Positions 1-6,946 of a stretch of DNA of 6,946 nucleotides are shown here, piece after piece; the first letter of the stretch is position 1; each line of letters starts with the position of its first letter. A program made the position numbers and the translations under genes. This DNA comes from Polaribacter sp. Lineage in GTDB: Bacteria > Bacteroidota > Bacteroidia > Flavobacteriales > Flavobacteriaceae. A model generated the notes under the pieces. The model saw only the letters and a program-made list of their open reading frames with translations. It did no database searches and was not told where the DNA came from. Location: the NCBI GenBank assembly GCA_029245665.1, contig JAQWOW010000274.1, forward strand, positions 1 to 6,946, read 5' to 3'.

Positions 1-3000
1 ACGAACCTTTCGAATAAATTCATTCGCAGTATCTCCTGTTAAAGCTTTAATTTTTCTATATAGTTTACTTCTACTTAAAAATAATTCTGATGCAAGGTGT
101 TCTACATTTAATTTTTCATCATTTAAATTTTTATTTATAAATGTTAAAACATTATTCATAAATTCTTTGTCTAAAGATGTTGTGTTATTTGCATCTATTG
201 TCGTGCTAACACTATTAAAATATTTATCAAACAAAACTTGTCTGCTATTGATTAATTGCTTTAAGTGCGATTTAAACACTTTCATATTAAAAGGTTTGTT
301 TAAATAAACATCTGCACCAGAATCAATTCCTTTCACTTTGTCTATTTGCATTCCTTTAGCGGTCACCATTAGTATTGGGATGTGACTGGTTTTAATATCT
401 TTTTTTATCTGTTCACATAATTCAAATCCATCCATTATTGGCATCATAACATCTGTTATAATGATATCTGGAACATATTTATTGGCCTTCTCTAAACCAT
501 CTAAACCATTTTCAGCTTCTTTAACATGATACTCATTTTTAAGTTCGTTTTTCATATATGTTCTCAGCTCAATATTGTCTTCAATAATTAGCACCATTTT
601 TTTACTAACTGCTTCTTTTTGCTCTAAAACATATTGATTTGACAACTCTTTTTTATTGGAATCTGAATATTGATTTATCGTATTCTCTTGTTCTTTATTG
701 ATATTTTTTTGATTCAAATGCGAATGTCCAAAAGGTAAATATATTTTAAACTGAGTACCTACATTTTCTTTACTTGTTAACACTATTTTCCCTTTGTGAA
801 GATCTATAAAACTTTTTACTAATTCTAAACCTATTCCGGTTCCTCCATAATATTGTTCATTCATTTCATTTGCTTGATAAAAACGATCAAATACTTTATT
901 AATATTTTCTCTCTTTATTCCAAGTCCTGTATCTTTTATTATAATTTCGAGGGCTTTTACAGGTTCGGTTTCGTTCACCAAAGGGAGTGAAATTAAATCT
1001 GTTGGATTATTTATTTGAACTGTTATTAAGCCTTCAGCTTCTGTTGCTTTAAAGGCATTAGACAATAAGTTGAAAATAATTTTTTCTAGCATCGAAGGAT
1101 CAGACCAAATAATAAAATCATCTTGATCATATTCTACTGATAGAATAATGTTTTTCAATGAAGCTTCTTCTTCAAAATGACTAACGACCTCCTCAATAAA
1201 AGGCACAATATTAATTTGTGAAGCATTAATTACCATTTTATTAAATTGTAGCTTTCTAAAATCCATTAGCTCATTAATTAGTCTAGAAAGACGTTTTGCG
1301 TTCTTAAAAATAGTATTATGTTTTTCTTTCGTCTCCTCCGAAAACTCATGATTATGACTATCAATAATATCTTCTAAAGGGGTTAAAATAAGTGTTAAAG
1401 GTGTTCTAAACTCATGAGAGATATTTGTAAAAAATTGAATTTTTTTAGCATTTAGGGCCTCAAATTGCTTGTATTGTTGCCTTTCCACACTTAAAACTCT
1501 TTTTTCATGTACTCGAATGCTTACATACTTATAAAGCACATAGAATAGTAATATTAAAGAAATTAAATACAACGAAATTGCAGTTTTAGTAGCCCACCAG
1601 GGAGGAAGAATCTGAATTTCAAGGGTTGTTGGAGTGTCATTCCATATGCCATCATTATTTGATGCTTTTATCATAAATGTATACTCTCCTTGAGGAATGT
1701 TCTTGTATGTGGCATTTCTACTTGCTCCTACATAATTCCAATCTTTATCAAACCCTTTTAAAATATATGCATATTGATTATTTTCACTTCTTGTATAGTT
1801 TATTCCAAAATATTCTAATGAAAAAGTATTTTGTTGGTGTGTTAAAACGAGCTCCTTTGTTTTTGAAATTATTTTTTTTAATGGTGAATTTTCTTTTTCT
1901 GGTTGAATTAATTCGTTAGAAATTTTAAGATTCGATAAATACACAATTGGTTTTTCTTTATTGTATAAAATTTTATCAGGATTGAAATAATTTATTCCTT
2001 TTGGATTTCCAAAAAACAAAACATTATTTTCATCTTTATACACGGCGTTGTAATTGAAAGTATTTGACAATAACCCATCTTTTTTGTTAAAGTTTATAAA
2101 CAAATTAGTGTCACTATTAAATTTAGAGAGTCCTTTGTTACCTCCAATCCAAAGATCCCCAAAATTTCCTTGGGTTAGTGAAAATACAGTTTCATGGATT
2201 AATCCACTATTAATAGTAAACCTTTTAAAAACATCCTGTTTGGAGTTGTATTTATAAAGACCATTCCCCAAAGTTCCAATCCACAAACTTTTATCGACAT
2301 CTTCAAATAAGCTAAAAACAATATTTGGCATGATTGAATTCGACTTGTTAGCCCCTAAATCATCGTTCATTTTTGTATTTAAAGAACTCACATTAAAAAC
2401 ATTTGTTTTTGTGCTTTCTACTTTAAATAAACCCGCTCTTGTTCCAAGCCAAATAGCATCATTATGATCTACTAATACTTTTCTAATATTACTTGTATTT
2501 ATATTATGTTTTACAAATTCGGGTGTGTTATGATGGGTAAATATTCCTTTTGAGAGAGAATAAGAATACAACCCACTTAAAAAGGTACCAATCCAAATAG
2601 TTCCGTTTGAATCTTCATCAAAACTCATTATCCTGTTAGATTTAAATACGCTGTTGGGAGAGGTGGTATTTATGTTGACAAATTTTTTACTTTTATTTTT
2701 CAAAAAAAACAATCCAGAATTCCAAGTTCCAACCCATACATTATTTTTACTATCAATAAAAATTGTTGGAATATCTAAGCGATTTAACCCTTTCGCAATT
2801 CCATTATTTTGGTCAAAAAGATTGGTAAAGGTTTTTGATTTTATATCATAAACATCAACACCTCCGTCAAACATGCTAATCCATAGTTTTCCTTTATTGT
2901 CCTTTGAAATTCCGGTTACTGAATTTGAATTTAATGAGTTTGATAAATATGGGAAACTTTTAAACGAGTTAAATTTATTATAATTATAGTCGTGTACATC

Positions 3001-4014
3001 AATTCCATTGTTATAATAACCCAACCAAATTCTATTTTTATCGTCTGTATAAACGGTCCAAATCGAATTCGATTTAATTCCTTTTTGATTTAATTTATCT
3101 TGTTGGTAGTTTTTAATATTTTTTGTTTTGTAATTTATTTCAAAAAGCCCATCATTCTCTGAACCACATAAAATATTAGAATTTGCCTTTTGTGCCAAAG
3201 ACATAATTCTCTTTTTTGTTATCTTAAAATTCTCTATGGCATAAACCCCACCAAGTTTGTGATCTATTCTAATGAGTCCAGAAGAAAAAGTTCCAATCCA
3301 AATAGAATTATCAGCTGCAACCATCATAGATTCAATAGACTTTTTTATTGTATCATATCCGGTTTTTGTGTTAAATTTTGCGAGTCGAAGTACTTCATTA
3401 TAAGGATCAAAAGTCATTAATCCTTGATTTGTTCCTATTAAAAAACGTCCATTTTTAGATTTTACAATTGCATTAATCTGAAGATTAATTGTAGATTCGT
3501 TTTCTTTGTACTTGATTAATTTAGAGGAAAGCGTTTTCTTATCTAACTTATACAACCCTTGCTGATGTGTCCCATATAGTAAAGTATTTTCATCAAAATC
3601 AGTAATTGCATGAACTGCAAATTTTATTTTTCTTCCATTTTTTAGGAGGTGTATCTCATCAAAGTTATCATTCGCTTTATTGTATAAGTTAAGACCTAAT
3701 TCAGTTCCTACCCAAATATTGTATTGAGAATCTTGAAATGTTGAATACACAATAGAACTATTTAAAGAACCTTTTTTAGAATTTAGCTCTTGTTTGTAAC
3801 TCTTAAAATCGATACTATTATACTTAAACAATCCATCACTATAAGTTCCAATCCATGTAAACCCCTCATTGTCTTTTAAAATAGATGTAATGGCACTTTG
3901 AGTAAAACCATCATCGATAGGTACAAAATTATACTCATTTTGATTTTCTTGACCAATTATTGAATTAAAGAACATAAAAAGAAAGAAAGTATATACAAGC
4001 TTACTGCTACTCAT
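1..4014 (-). CDS. Hybrid two-component system (HTCS) sensor/regulator, C-terminus cut by window edge
   Basis: This one-protein signalling system senses a ligand in the periplasm and regulates transcription in the cytoplasm. The frame is open for 1338 codons. The start is the first ATG after an in-frame stop at 4033-4035 and opens a signal peptide (residues 1-21, cleavage likely before Q22). Residues about 35-690 hold 14 beta-propeller blade motifs of W-[IVL]-G-T...G-[LI] type, and a Y_Y_Y domain follows at about 729-803. After PPWW (804-807) comes one membrane helix (about 811-828). The kinase core has H867 in SHEFRTPL, N986 in the N-box, D1028-TGLG in the G1 box and GGTGIGL at 1057-1063. The receiver has E1145/D1146, phospho-acceptor D1188, T1218 and K1240. 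An AraC-type DNA-binding domain starts at about 1285, and only its first helix-turn-helix is present. All catalytic residues are intact. It is divergent from the SusC-like gene, its probable target. The ligand is unknown. Confidence 0.97.
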   Translation of the reverse strand, partial: MSSSKLVYTFFLFMFFNSIIGQENQNEYNFVPIDDGFTQSAITSILKDNEGFTWIGTYSDGLFKYNSIDFKSYKQELNSKKGSLNSSIVYSTFQDSQYNIWVGTELGLNLYNKANDNFDEIHLLKNGRKIKFAVHAITDFDENTLLYGTHQQGLYKLDKKTLSSKLIKYKENESTINLQINAIVKSKNGRFLIGTNQGLMTFDPYNEVLRLAKFNTKTGYDTIKKSIESMMVAADNSIWIGTFSSGLIRIDHKLGGVYAIENFKITKKRIMSLAQKANSNILCGSENDGLFEINYKTKNIKNYQQDKLNQKGIKSNSIWTVYTDDKNRIWLGYYNNGIDVHDYNYNKFNSFKSFPYLSNSLNSNSVTGISKDNKGKLWISMFDGGVDVYDIKSKTFTNLFDQNNGIAKGLNRLDIPTIFIDSKNNVWVGTWNSGLFFLKNKSKKFVNINTTSPNSVFKSNRIMSFDEDSNGTIWIGTFLSGLYSYSLSKGIFTHHNTPEFVKHNINTSNIRKVLVDHNDAIWLGTRAGLFKVESTKTNVFNVSSLNTKMNDDLGANKSNSIMPNIVFSLFEDVDKSLWIGTLGNGLYKYNSKQDVFKRFTINSGLIHETVFSLTQGNFGDLWIGGNKGLSKFNSDTNLFINFNKKDGLLSNTFNYNAVYKDENNVLFFGNPKGINYFNPDKILYNKEKPIVYLSNLKISNELIQPEKENSPLKKIISKTKELVLTHQQNTFSLEYFGINYTRSENNQYAYILKGFDKDWNYVGASRNATYKNIPQGEYTFMIKASNNDGIWNDTPTTLEIQILPPWWATKTAISLYLISLILLFYVLYKYVSIRVHEKRVLSVERQQYKQFEALNAKKIQFFTNISHEFRTPLTLILTPLEDIIDSHNHEFSEETKEKHNTIFKNAKRLSRLINELMDFRKLQFNKMVINASQINIVPFIEEVVSHFEEEASLKNIILSVEYDQDDFIIWSDPSMLEKIIFNLLSNAFKATEAEGLITVQINNPTDLISLPLVNETEPVKALEIIIKDTGLGIKRENINKVFDRFYQANEMNEQYYGGTGIGLELVKSFIDLHKGKIVLTSKENVGTQFKIYLPFGHSHLNQKNINKEQENTINQYSDSNKKELSNQYVLEQKEAVSKKMVLIIEDNIELRTYMKNELKNEYHVKEAENGLDGLEKANKYVPDIIITDVMMPIMDGFELCEQIKKDIKTSHIPILMVTAKGMQIDKVKGIDSGADVYLNKPFNMKVFKSHLKQLINSRQVLFDKYFNSVSTTIDANNTTSLDKEFMNNVLTFINKNLNDEKLNVEHLASELFLSRSKLYRKIKALTGDTANEFIRKVR

Positions 4015-4075
4015 GACTGATGAAATTACAAATTAAAAAACATATTTTAGTAAAAGAATATAAATATAATTGTTT

Positions 4076-4094
4076 GATCTTAATAAGATCTTAA
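4076..4094. repeat. GATCTTAA direct repeat with 11-bp period, embedded in palindromes; candidate operator
   Basis: GATCTTAA occurs at 4076-4083 and again at 4087-4094, so the copies are offset by 11 bp, about one helical turn. The same bases form a perfect odd-centred palindrome, GATCTTA-A-TAAGATC (4076-4090), overlapping a second one, TAAGATCTTA (4084-4093). The cluster lies about 70-90 bp upstream of the transporter's -7 box, a common position for an activator site. Binding by the adjacent HTCS is inference. The repeat itself is seen directly. Confidence 0.5.
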
Positions 4095-4134
4095 ATTTAC
4101 TAACTTGCTTCAAATATGTTATTTTTTTCCTCAA

Positions 4135-4178
4135 ATATTACAAATACAACAAACATTATGCCTTTAAATTTGTAATAT
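4135..4178. repeat. Perfect 11-bp inverted repeat with 22-bp spacer
   Basis: The arms ATATTACAAAT (4135-4145) and ATTTGTAATAT (4168-4178) are exact reverse complements. The spacer is 4146-4167. The right arm overlaps the candidate -7 box of the transporter promoter. The spacing is long for an RNA hairpin, and part of the repeat probably lies upstream of the transcription start, so a DNA-level site is more likely than a terminator. Chance pairing in AT-rich DNA remains possible. Confidence 0.45.
4165..4172 (+). promoter_or_regulatory. Candidate Bacteroidota -7 promoter element for the SusC-like gene
   Basis: TAAATTTG matches the Bacteroidota consensus TAnnTTTG exactly and is the only exact match on either strand of the intergenic region. 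Transcription would start near 4175, leaving a leader of about 100 nt. No clear -33 TTG sits 17-23 bp upstream: the nearest resemblance is TTA at 4138-4140, with a 24-bp gap. A weak -33 box would suit a promoter that needs an activator such as the divergent HTCS. Confidence 0.45.
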
Positions 4179-4216
4179 CTATTAATTAGTATTTATTTTA
4201 AAGGATTTTAAATTCT

Positions 4217-4275
4217 AAAAAAAAAGTTATGACTAAAGAAACAAACAATTACTAACTAAGAATTACTCGAAAATT
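4217..4275 (+). promoter_or_regulatory. A-rich untranslated leader before the SusC-like start
   Basis: The leader has a run of nine A (4217-4225) and an A-rich stretch up to the ATG at 4276, with no GGAGG-like Shine-Dalgarno sequence. This is usual for Bacteroidota, where A-rich leaders lacking Shine-Dalgarno support translation. It also contains an 8-codon reading frame (ATG 4229 to TAA 4255, MTKETNNY) that ends 20 nt before the transporter start. There is no evidence that it is translated. Confidence 0.35.
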
Positions 4276-6946
4276 ATGAAGAGACTACTCTACTTATTGC
4301 TTTTTTTACCAGTAATAATTTCTGCTCAATCAACAACGATATCAGGAATAGTAAAAGACGAAACTGGCAACTTATTACCTGGTGTAACAATTCAAATTAA
4401 AAACACAGAAAGTCTGGGAGCTGTGTCAGATTTTGATGGAAACTTTATGATTTCAGTTCCTAAAAATAGTTCACAAATCTTAATATTTTCATATTTAGGA
4501 TACAAAACTGAAGCGGTTAAAATCAAAAACAAAACCACAATTAATGTTCAATTAGAAGCAGATGCAACCCAATTAGATGAAATTGTAGTAGTTGGTTATG
4601 GTAGTGTTCTCAAGAAAGATGTTACGGGTTCAATAACATCTGTAAAAGTAGCAGATGACATTGCAAATCAATCTGGTTCTGTCGATCAATTATTACAAGG
4701 TAGATCAGCAGGAGTTCAAGTAATACAAAATGGAGGGTCTCCTGGCTCTGGTATTAGTGTAAAAATTAGAGGAACCAACAGTCTTCGCGGAAATAATGAG
4801 CCACTTTATGTTATCGATGGAGTTATTATTTCGTCTGCGGGAGAAGATGTAATAGCTGCTGGTGGTATTGGTAATTCTGGTCAAGAAACTCAAAATGGCT
4901 TGAGTGGGATAAACCCTAGAGATATTGAAAGTATTCAAGTTTTAAAAGATGCATCAGCTACTGCAATTTATGGCTCTAGAGGTGCAAATGGTGTGATCTT
5001 AATTACTACTAAAAAAGGAGAAAAAGGAAAAGTAAAAATAAGTGCTTTTGTAACAAACTCTGTAAGAAATATAGATAAAAAATACGATGTTTTAGATGGT
5101 GTTGGCTATGCTAACTATCAAAATGAATTTTCCGCACTCAACGGAGGAGACCCTCGATTTCAGGTAAATGGTGATCAAGTATTTGGAATTAGTTATAATA
5201 ACGTAGGCGATGCCAGTGTTTTGGATACACCTGCTCAACTTATCAATTGGCAAGATGAACTATACCGTCCTGGTTTTAGTACTAAGGTTGGTTTTTCAGC
5301 TTCAGGTGGAAGTGATAGAGGTAATTATTATGTTTCAGGAGGTTTTGATGAGCAAAATGGTATCGTAAGTAATTCTAGCCTTAAAAATGCTGATTTTAGA
5401 ATTAATTTAAATCAAAACCTTACAAATAAATTAAAATTAAAAGCTAGAATTAGTACTTCATTTAATAATACAAATTTTGCTGAAGGAGGAGATTTAATCG
5501 GTGCCAACCAAAGTTTTGTGAGAAATGCTATTGTTTTTAGACCAGTAATCACTGAAGAGATTGAAGATTTTGGACAAGATTTAGAAGCTTCAAACCCATA
5601 CTCTTGGGTAAACGATTTTGAAGATGTTTCAAAAGAAAAAAGATATATCATATCTGTGGGGCTTACTTATAAACTGCCTATTAAGGGTTTACAATATGAA
5701 ATAAAAGGAGGTGGTAATATTAGAACTAAAGACAGAAGACGTTTTTTTGGCCTAACAACATTTCAAGGTTATAACGCAAATGGGGCATTACAAATATCTA
5801 CGTTAAATGCGACATCTTATCAAATTAATAATTTTTTAAGATTCAATAGAACTTTTAACAAAAAACATAGAATAAATGCGACTGCTGGTATTACTTATGA
5901 TGTAAGAAATGTAGAGAATAGTATTTATGCAGTTGAAAAATTTGTAACAACCGAACTTACAACGCAACAACCTTTTCTAGCATCCGTAATTACGCAACCG
6001 TTGCGATATTTAAAAGCTGACCAACAAATTTTCTCTTTATTGGGTCGTGTAAACTACACCTTTAATAATAAATACATCCTTACAGCATCGTTTCGTAGAG
6101 ATGGTGTTTCTAAATTCTCAGAAGACAATAGGTATGGTTTCTTTCCATCATTTGCATTGGCATGGAGACTTGATAATGAAAGTTTTATTAAAAACTTAAA
6201 TATTTTTGAAGATTTAAAACTAAGAGCAGGTTGGGGACAAATAGGAAACCATGGTATTAGAGCTTATGGAACACTGTCTGATTATGGGATTAACGGACAA
6301 TTATACGGAACACCAGGAAATGAAACTAGTGTGCCCATGACACTTAATAACATTGCAAACCCTAATTTAACTTGGGAAACAACTGAACAAGTTAATCTAG
6401 GACTTGATTTTGAAAGTAAAAATAATAGAATCTCAGGTAGTATTGACGCATATGACAAAACAACTAAAGATTTATTGCAAAATAGTCCGATTCCAACATC
6501 TTCAGGATTTAGTAATATTCTTATAAACAGAGGAAGTATTTCTAACAAAGGTTTGGAGCTTGCGTTGAATATTACTCCGATTTCTTCTGATGATTTCGAA
6601 ATTAATATTGGTGGAAATATTTCCTTTAATAAAACGAAAATAGAAGCTCTAGGAATTCCTTTAAAAGATTTTTACATTGATGGAGTTGCAGAAAATCGCT
6701 CGTTTTATTTTGGTAATAAGATAAGTAATGGTCAATATTTTAGAACCCCTGCCAATGTATTTATTGAAGGTGAAGAAGCAGGTCTTTTTTATGGATTAGA
6801 AAGTGATGGAATATATCAAACAGAAGATACAGACCTTGTTGCAGGTGCTGTTGCTGGTGATGTTAGATTCGTGGATCAAAATGAAGATGGAGTTATCGAT
6901 ATTTTAGATAGGACTTTTATAGGAAATCCAAACCCTGATTTTGTAT
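4276..6946 (+). CDS. SusC/RagA-family TonB-dependent outer-membrane receptor, C-terminus cut by window edge
   Basis: This outer-membrane beta-barrel importer is probably for oligosaccharides, driven by TonB-ExbBD and normally capped by a SusD lipoprotein. The frame is open for 890 codons, and family members usually exceed 1000. The ATG at 4276 follows an in-frame stop at 4234 and opens a signal peptide (residues 1-17, likely cleaved SA|QS). A carboxypeptidase-regulatory-like beta-sandwich spans about 21-95. The SusC signature DEIVVVGYG is at 101-109. The plug contains QLLQGRSAGVQV (138-149), IRGTNSLRG (164-172), PLYVIDGV (176-183) and the hallmark LKDASATAIYGSRGANG (223-239). Barrel motifs include FFPSFALAW (622-630), LKLRAGWGQIGN (647-658) and NPNLTWE (695-701). 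An Asp-rich loop, DQNEDGVID (867-875), and GNPNPDF close the visible part. There is no STN domain, so sigma/anti-sigma control is unlikely and the divergent HTCS is the expected regulator. The substrate is unknown. Confidence 0.97.
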   Translation, partial: MKRLLYLLLFLPVIISAQSTTISGIVKDETGNLLPGVTIQIKNTESLGAVSDFDGNFMISVPKNSSQILIFSYLGYKTEAVKIKNKTTINVQLEADATQLDEIVVVGYGSVLKKDVTGSITSVKVADDIANQSGSVDQLLQGRSAGVQVIQNGGSPGSGISVKIRGTNSLRGNNEPLYVIDGVIISSAGEDVIAAGGIGNSGQETQNGLSGINPRDIESIQVLKDASATAIYGSRGANGVILITTKKGEKGKVKISAFVTNSVRNIDKKYDVLDGVGYANYQNEFSALNGGDPRFQVNGDQVFGISYNNVGDASVLDTPAQLINWQDELYRPGFSTKVGFSASGGSDRGNYYVSGGFDEQNGIVSNSSLKNADFRINLNQNLTNKLKLKARISTSFNNTNFAEGGDLIGANQSFVRNAIVFRPVITEEIEDFGQDLEASNPYSWVNDFEDVSKEKRYIISVGLTYKLPIKGLQYEIKGGGNIRTKDRRRFFGLTTFQGYNANGALQISTLNATSYQINNFLRFNRTFNKKHRINATAGITYDVRNVENSIYAVEKFVTTELTTQQPFLASVITQPLRYLKADQQIFSLLGRVNYTFNNKYILTASFRRDGVSKFSEDNRYGFFPSFALAWRLDNESFIKNLNIFEDLKLRAGWGQIGNHGIRAYGTLSDYGINGQLYGTPGNETSVPMTLNNIANPNLTWETTEQVNLGLDFESKNNRISGSIDAYDKTTKDLLQNSPIPTSSGFSNILINRGSISNKGLELALNITPISSDDFEINIGGNISFNKTKIEALGIPLKDFYIDGVAENRSFYFGNKISNGQYFRTPANVFIEGEEAGLFYGLESDGIYQTEDTDLVAGAVAGDVRFVDQNEDGVIDILDRTFIGNPNPDFV

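Larger units (their letters stand above)
4015..4275. promoter_or_regulatory. Divergent intergenic control region between regulator and transporter
   Basis: These 261 bp separate the two divergent start codons and are extremely AT-rich. They contain one exact -7 box facing the transporter, a GATCTTAA direct-repeat cluster and an 11-bp inverted repeat. The 9-mer ATTACAAAT occurs at 4025-4033 and 4137-4145, and its reverse complement at 4168-4176. No tRNA, riboswitch-like fold, intrinsic terminator or substantial ORF was seen. No convincing promoter for the minus-strand regulator was found: TAAATTTA (4099-4092) and TATATTTA (4068-4061) are one base off TAnnTTTG, and neither has a TTG at the right distance. 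Confidence 0.8.

Noticed and set aside
1677..3420. Small plus-strand open frames at 1677-1919, 2054-2257, 2654-2851 and 3190-3420
   Set aside because: All lie antisense inside the intact HTCS gene, show no domain or signal beyond AT-rich low complexity, and have no promoter-like context.
1..4014. Possible frameshift or split of the regulator into separate kinase and regulator genes
   Set aside because: Translation of every codon from 4014 to 1 gives no stop and continuous domains from signal peptide to the AraC-type HTH.
4201..4240. A-run at 4217-4225 as an intrinsic terminator
   Set aside because: There is no GC-containing stem before it, and it lies in the leader of the transporter rather than after a gene.
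4705..6548. Small minus-strand open frames at 4705-4938, 5412-5651 and 6282-6548
   Set aside because: All are antisense shadows of the SusC-like gene, whose frame is intact and carries unmistakable family motifs.
1..6946. CRISPR array, tRNA, rRNA, insertion sequence or phage genes
   Set aside because: No regularly spaced repeats, clover-leaf sequence, transposase motifs or terminal inverted repeats were seen. The two large genes and the 261-bp gap account for the whole window.

Overview
The window looks like part of a polysaccharide-utilisation-type locus from a Bacteroidota bacterium, most likely a marine or environmental member of the Flavobacteriia. The evidence is the pairing of a hybrid two-component system (HTCS) regulator with a SusC/RagA-type outer-membrane transporter. 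The DNA is also strongly AT-rich, the gene starts lack Shine-Dalgarno sequences, and there is an exact Bacteroidota-type -7 box (TAnnTTTG) in the intergenic region. The genus cannot be read from the sequence.

Layout: positions 1-4014 on the minus strand are one uninterrupted reading frame (1338 codons) encoding an HTCS regulator. It lacks only its C-terminal end, which lies beyond base 1. Positions 4015-4275 are a 261-bp divergent intergenic region with a candidate promoter, a direct-repeat/palindrome cluster and a long-armed inverted repeat. From 4276 to the end of the window, on the plus strand, runs an uninterrupted SusC-like TonB-dependent receptor (890 codons) whose C-terminus lies beyond base 6946. 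Both genes were translated codon by codon, and no frameshift or internal stop was found.

How the parts probably work together (inference from the families): the periplasmic double beta-propeller of the HTCS senses a glycan fragment and signals through its kinase, receiver and AraC-type DNA-binding domains. It then switches on the divergent operon that starts with the SusC-like importer. A SusD-like lipoprotein and degradative enzymes would be expected downstream of 6946 but are not in view, so the substrate cannot be named. The transporter has no N-terminal STN domain, which argues against sigma/anti-sigma control and agrees with control by the neighbouring HTCS.

The coding content belongs to well-known families. 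The least explained part of the window is the intergenic region, where several ordered repeats are good candidates for the regulator's binding sites.
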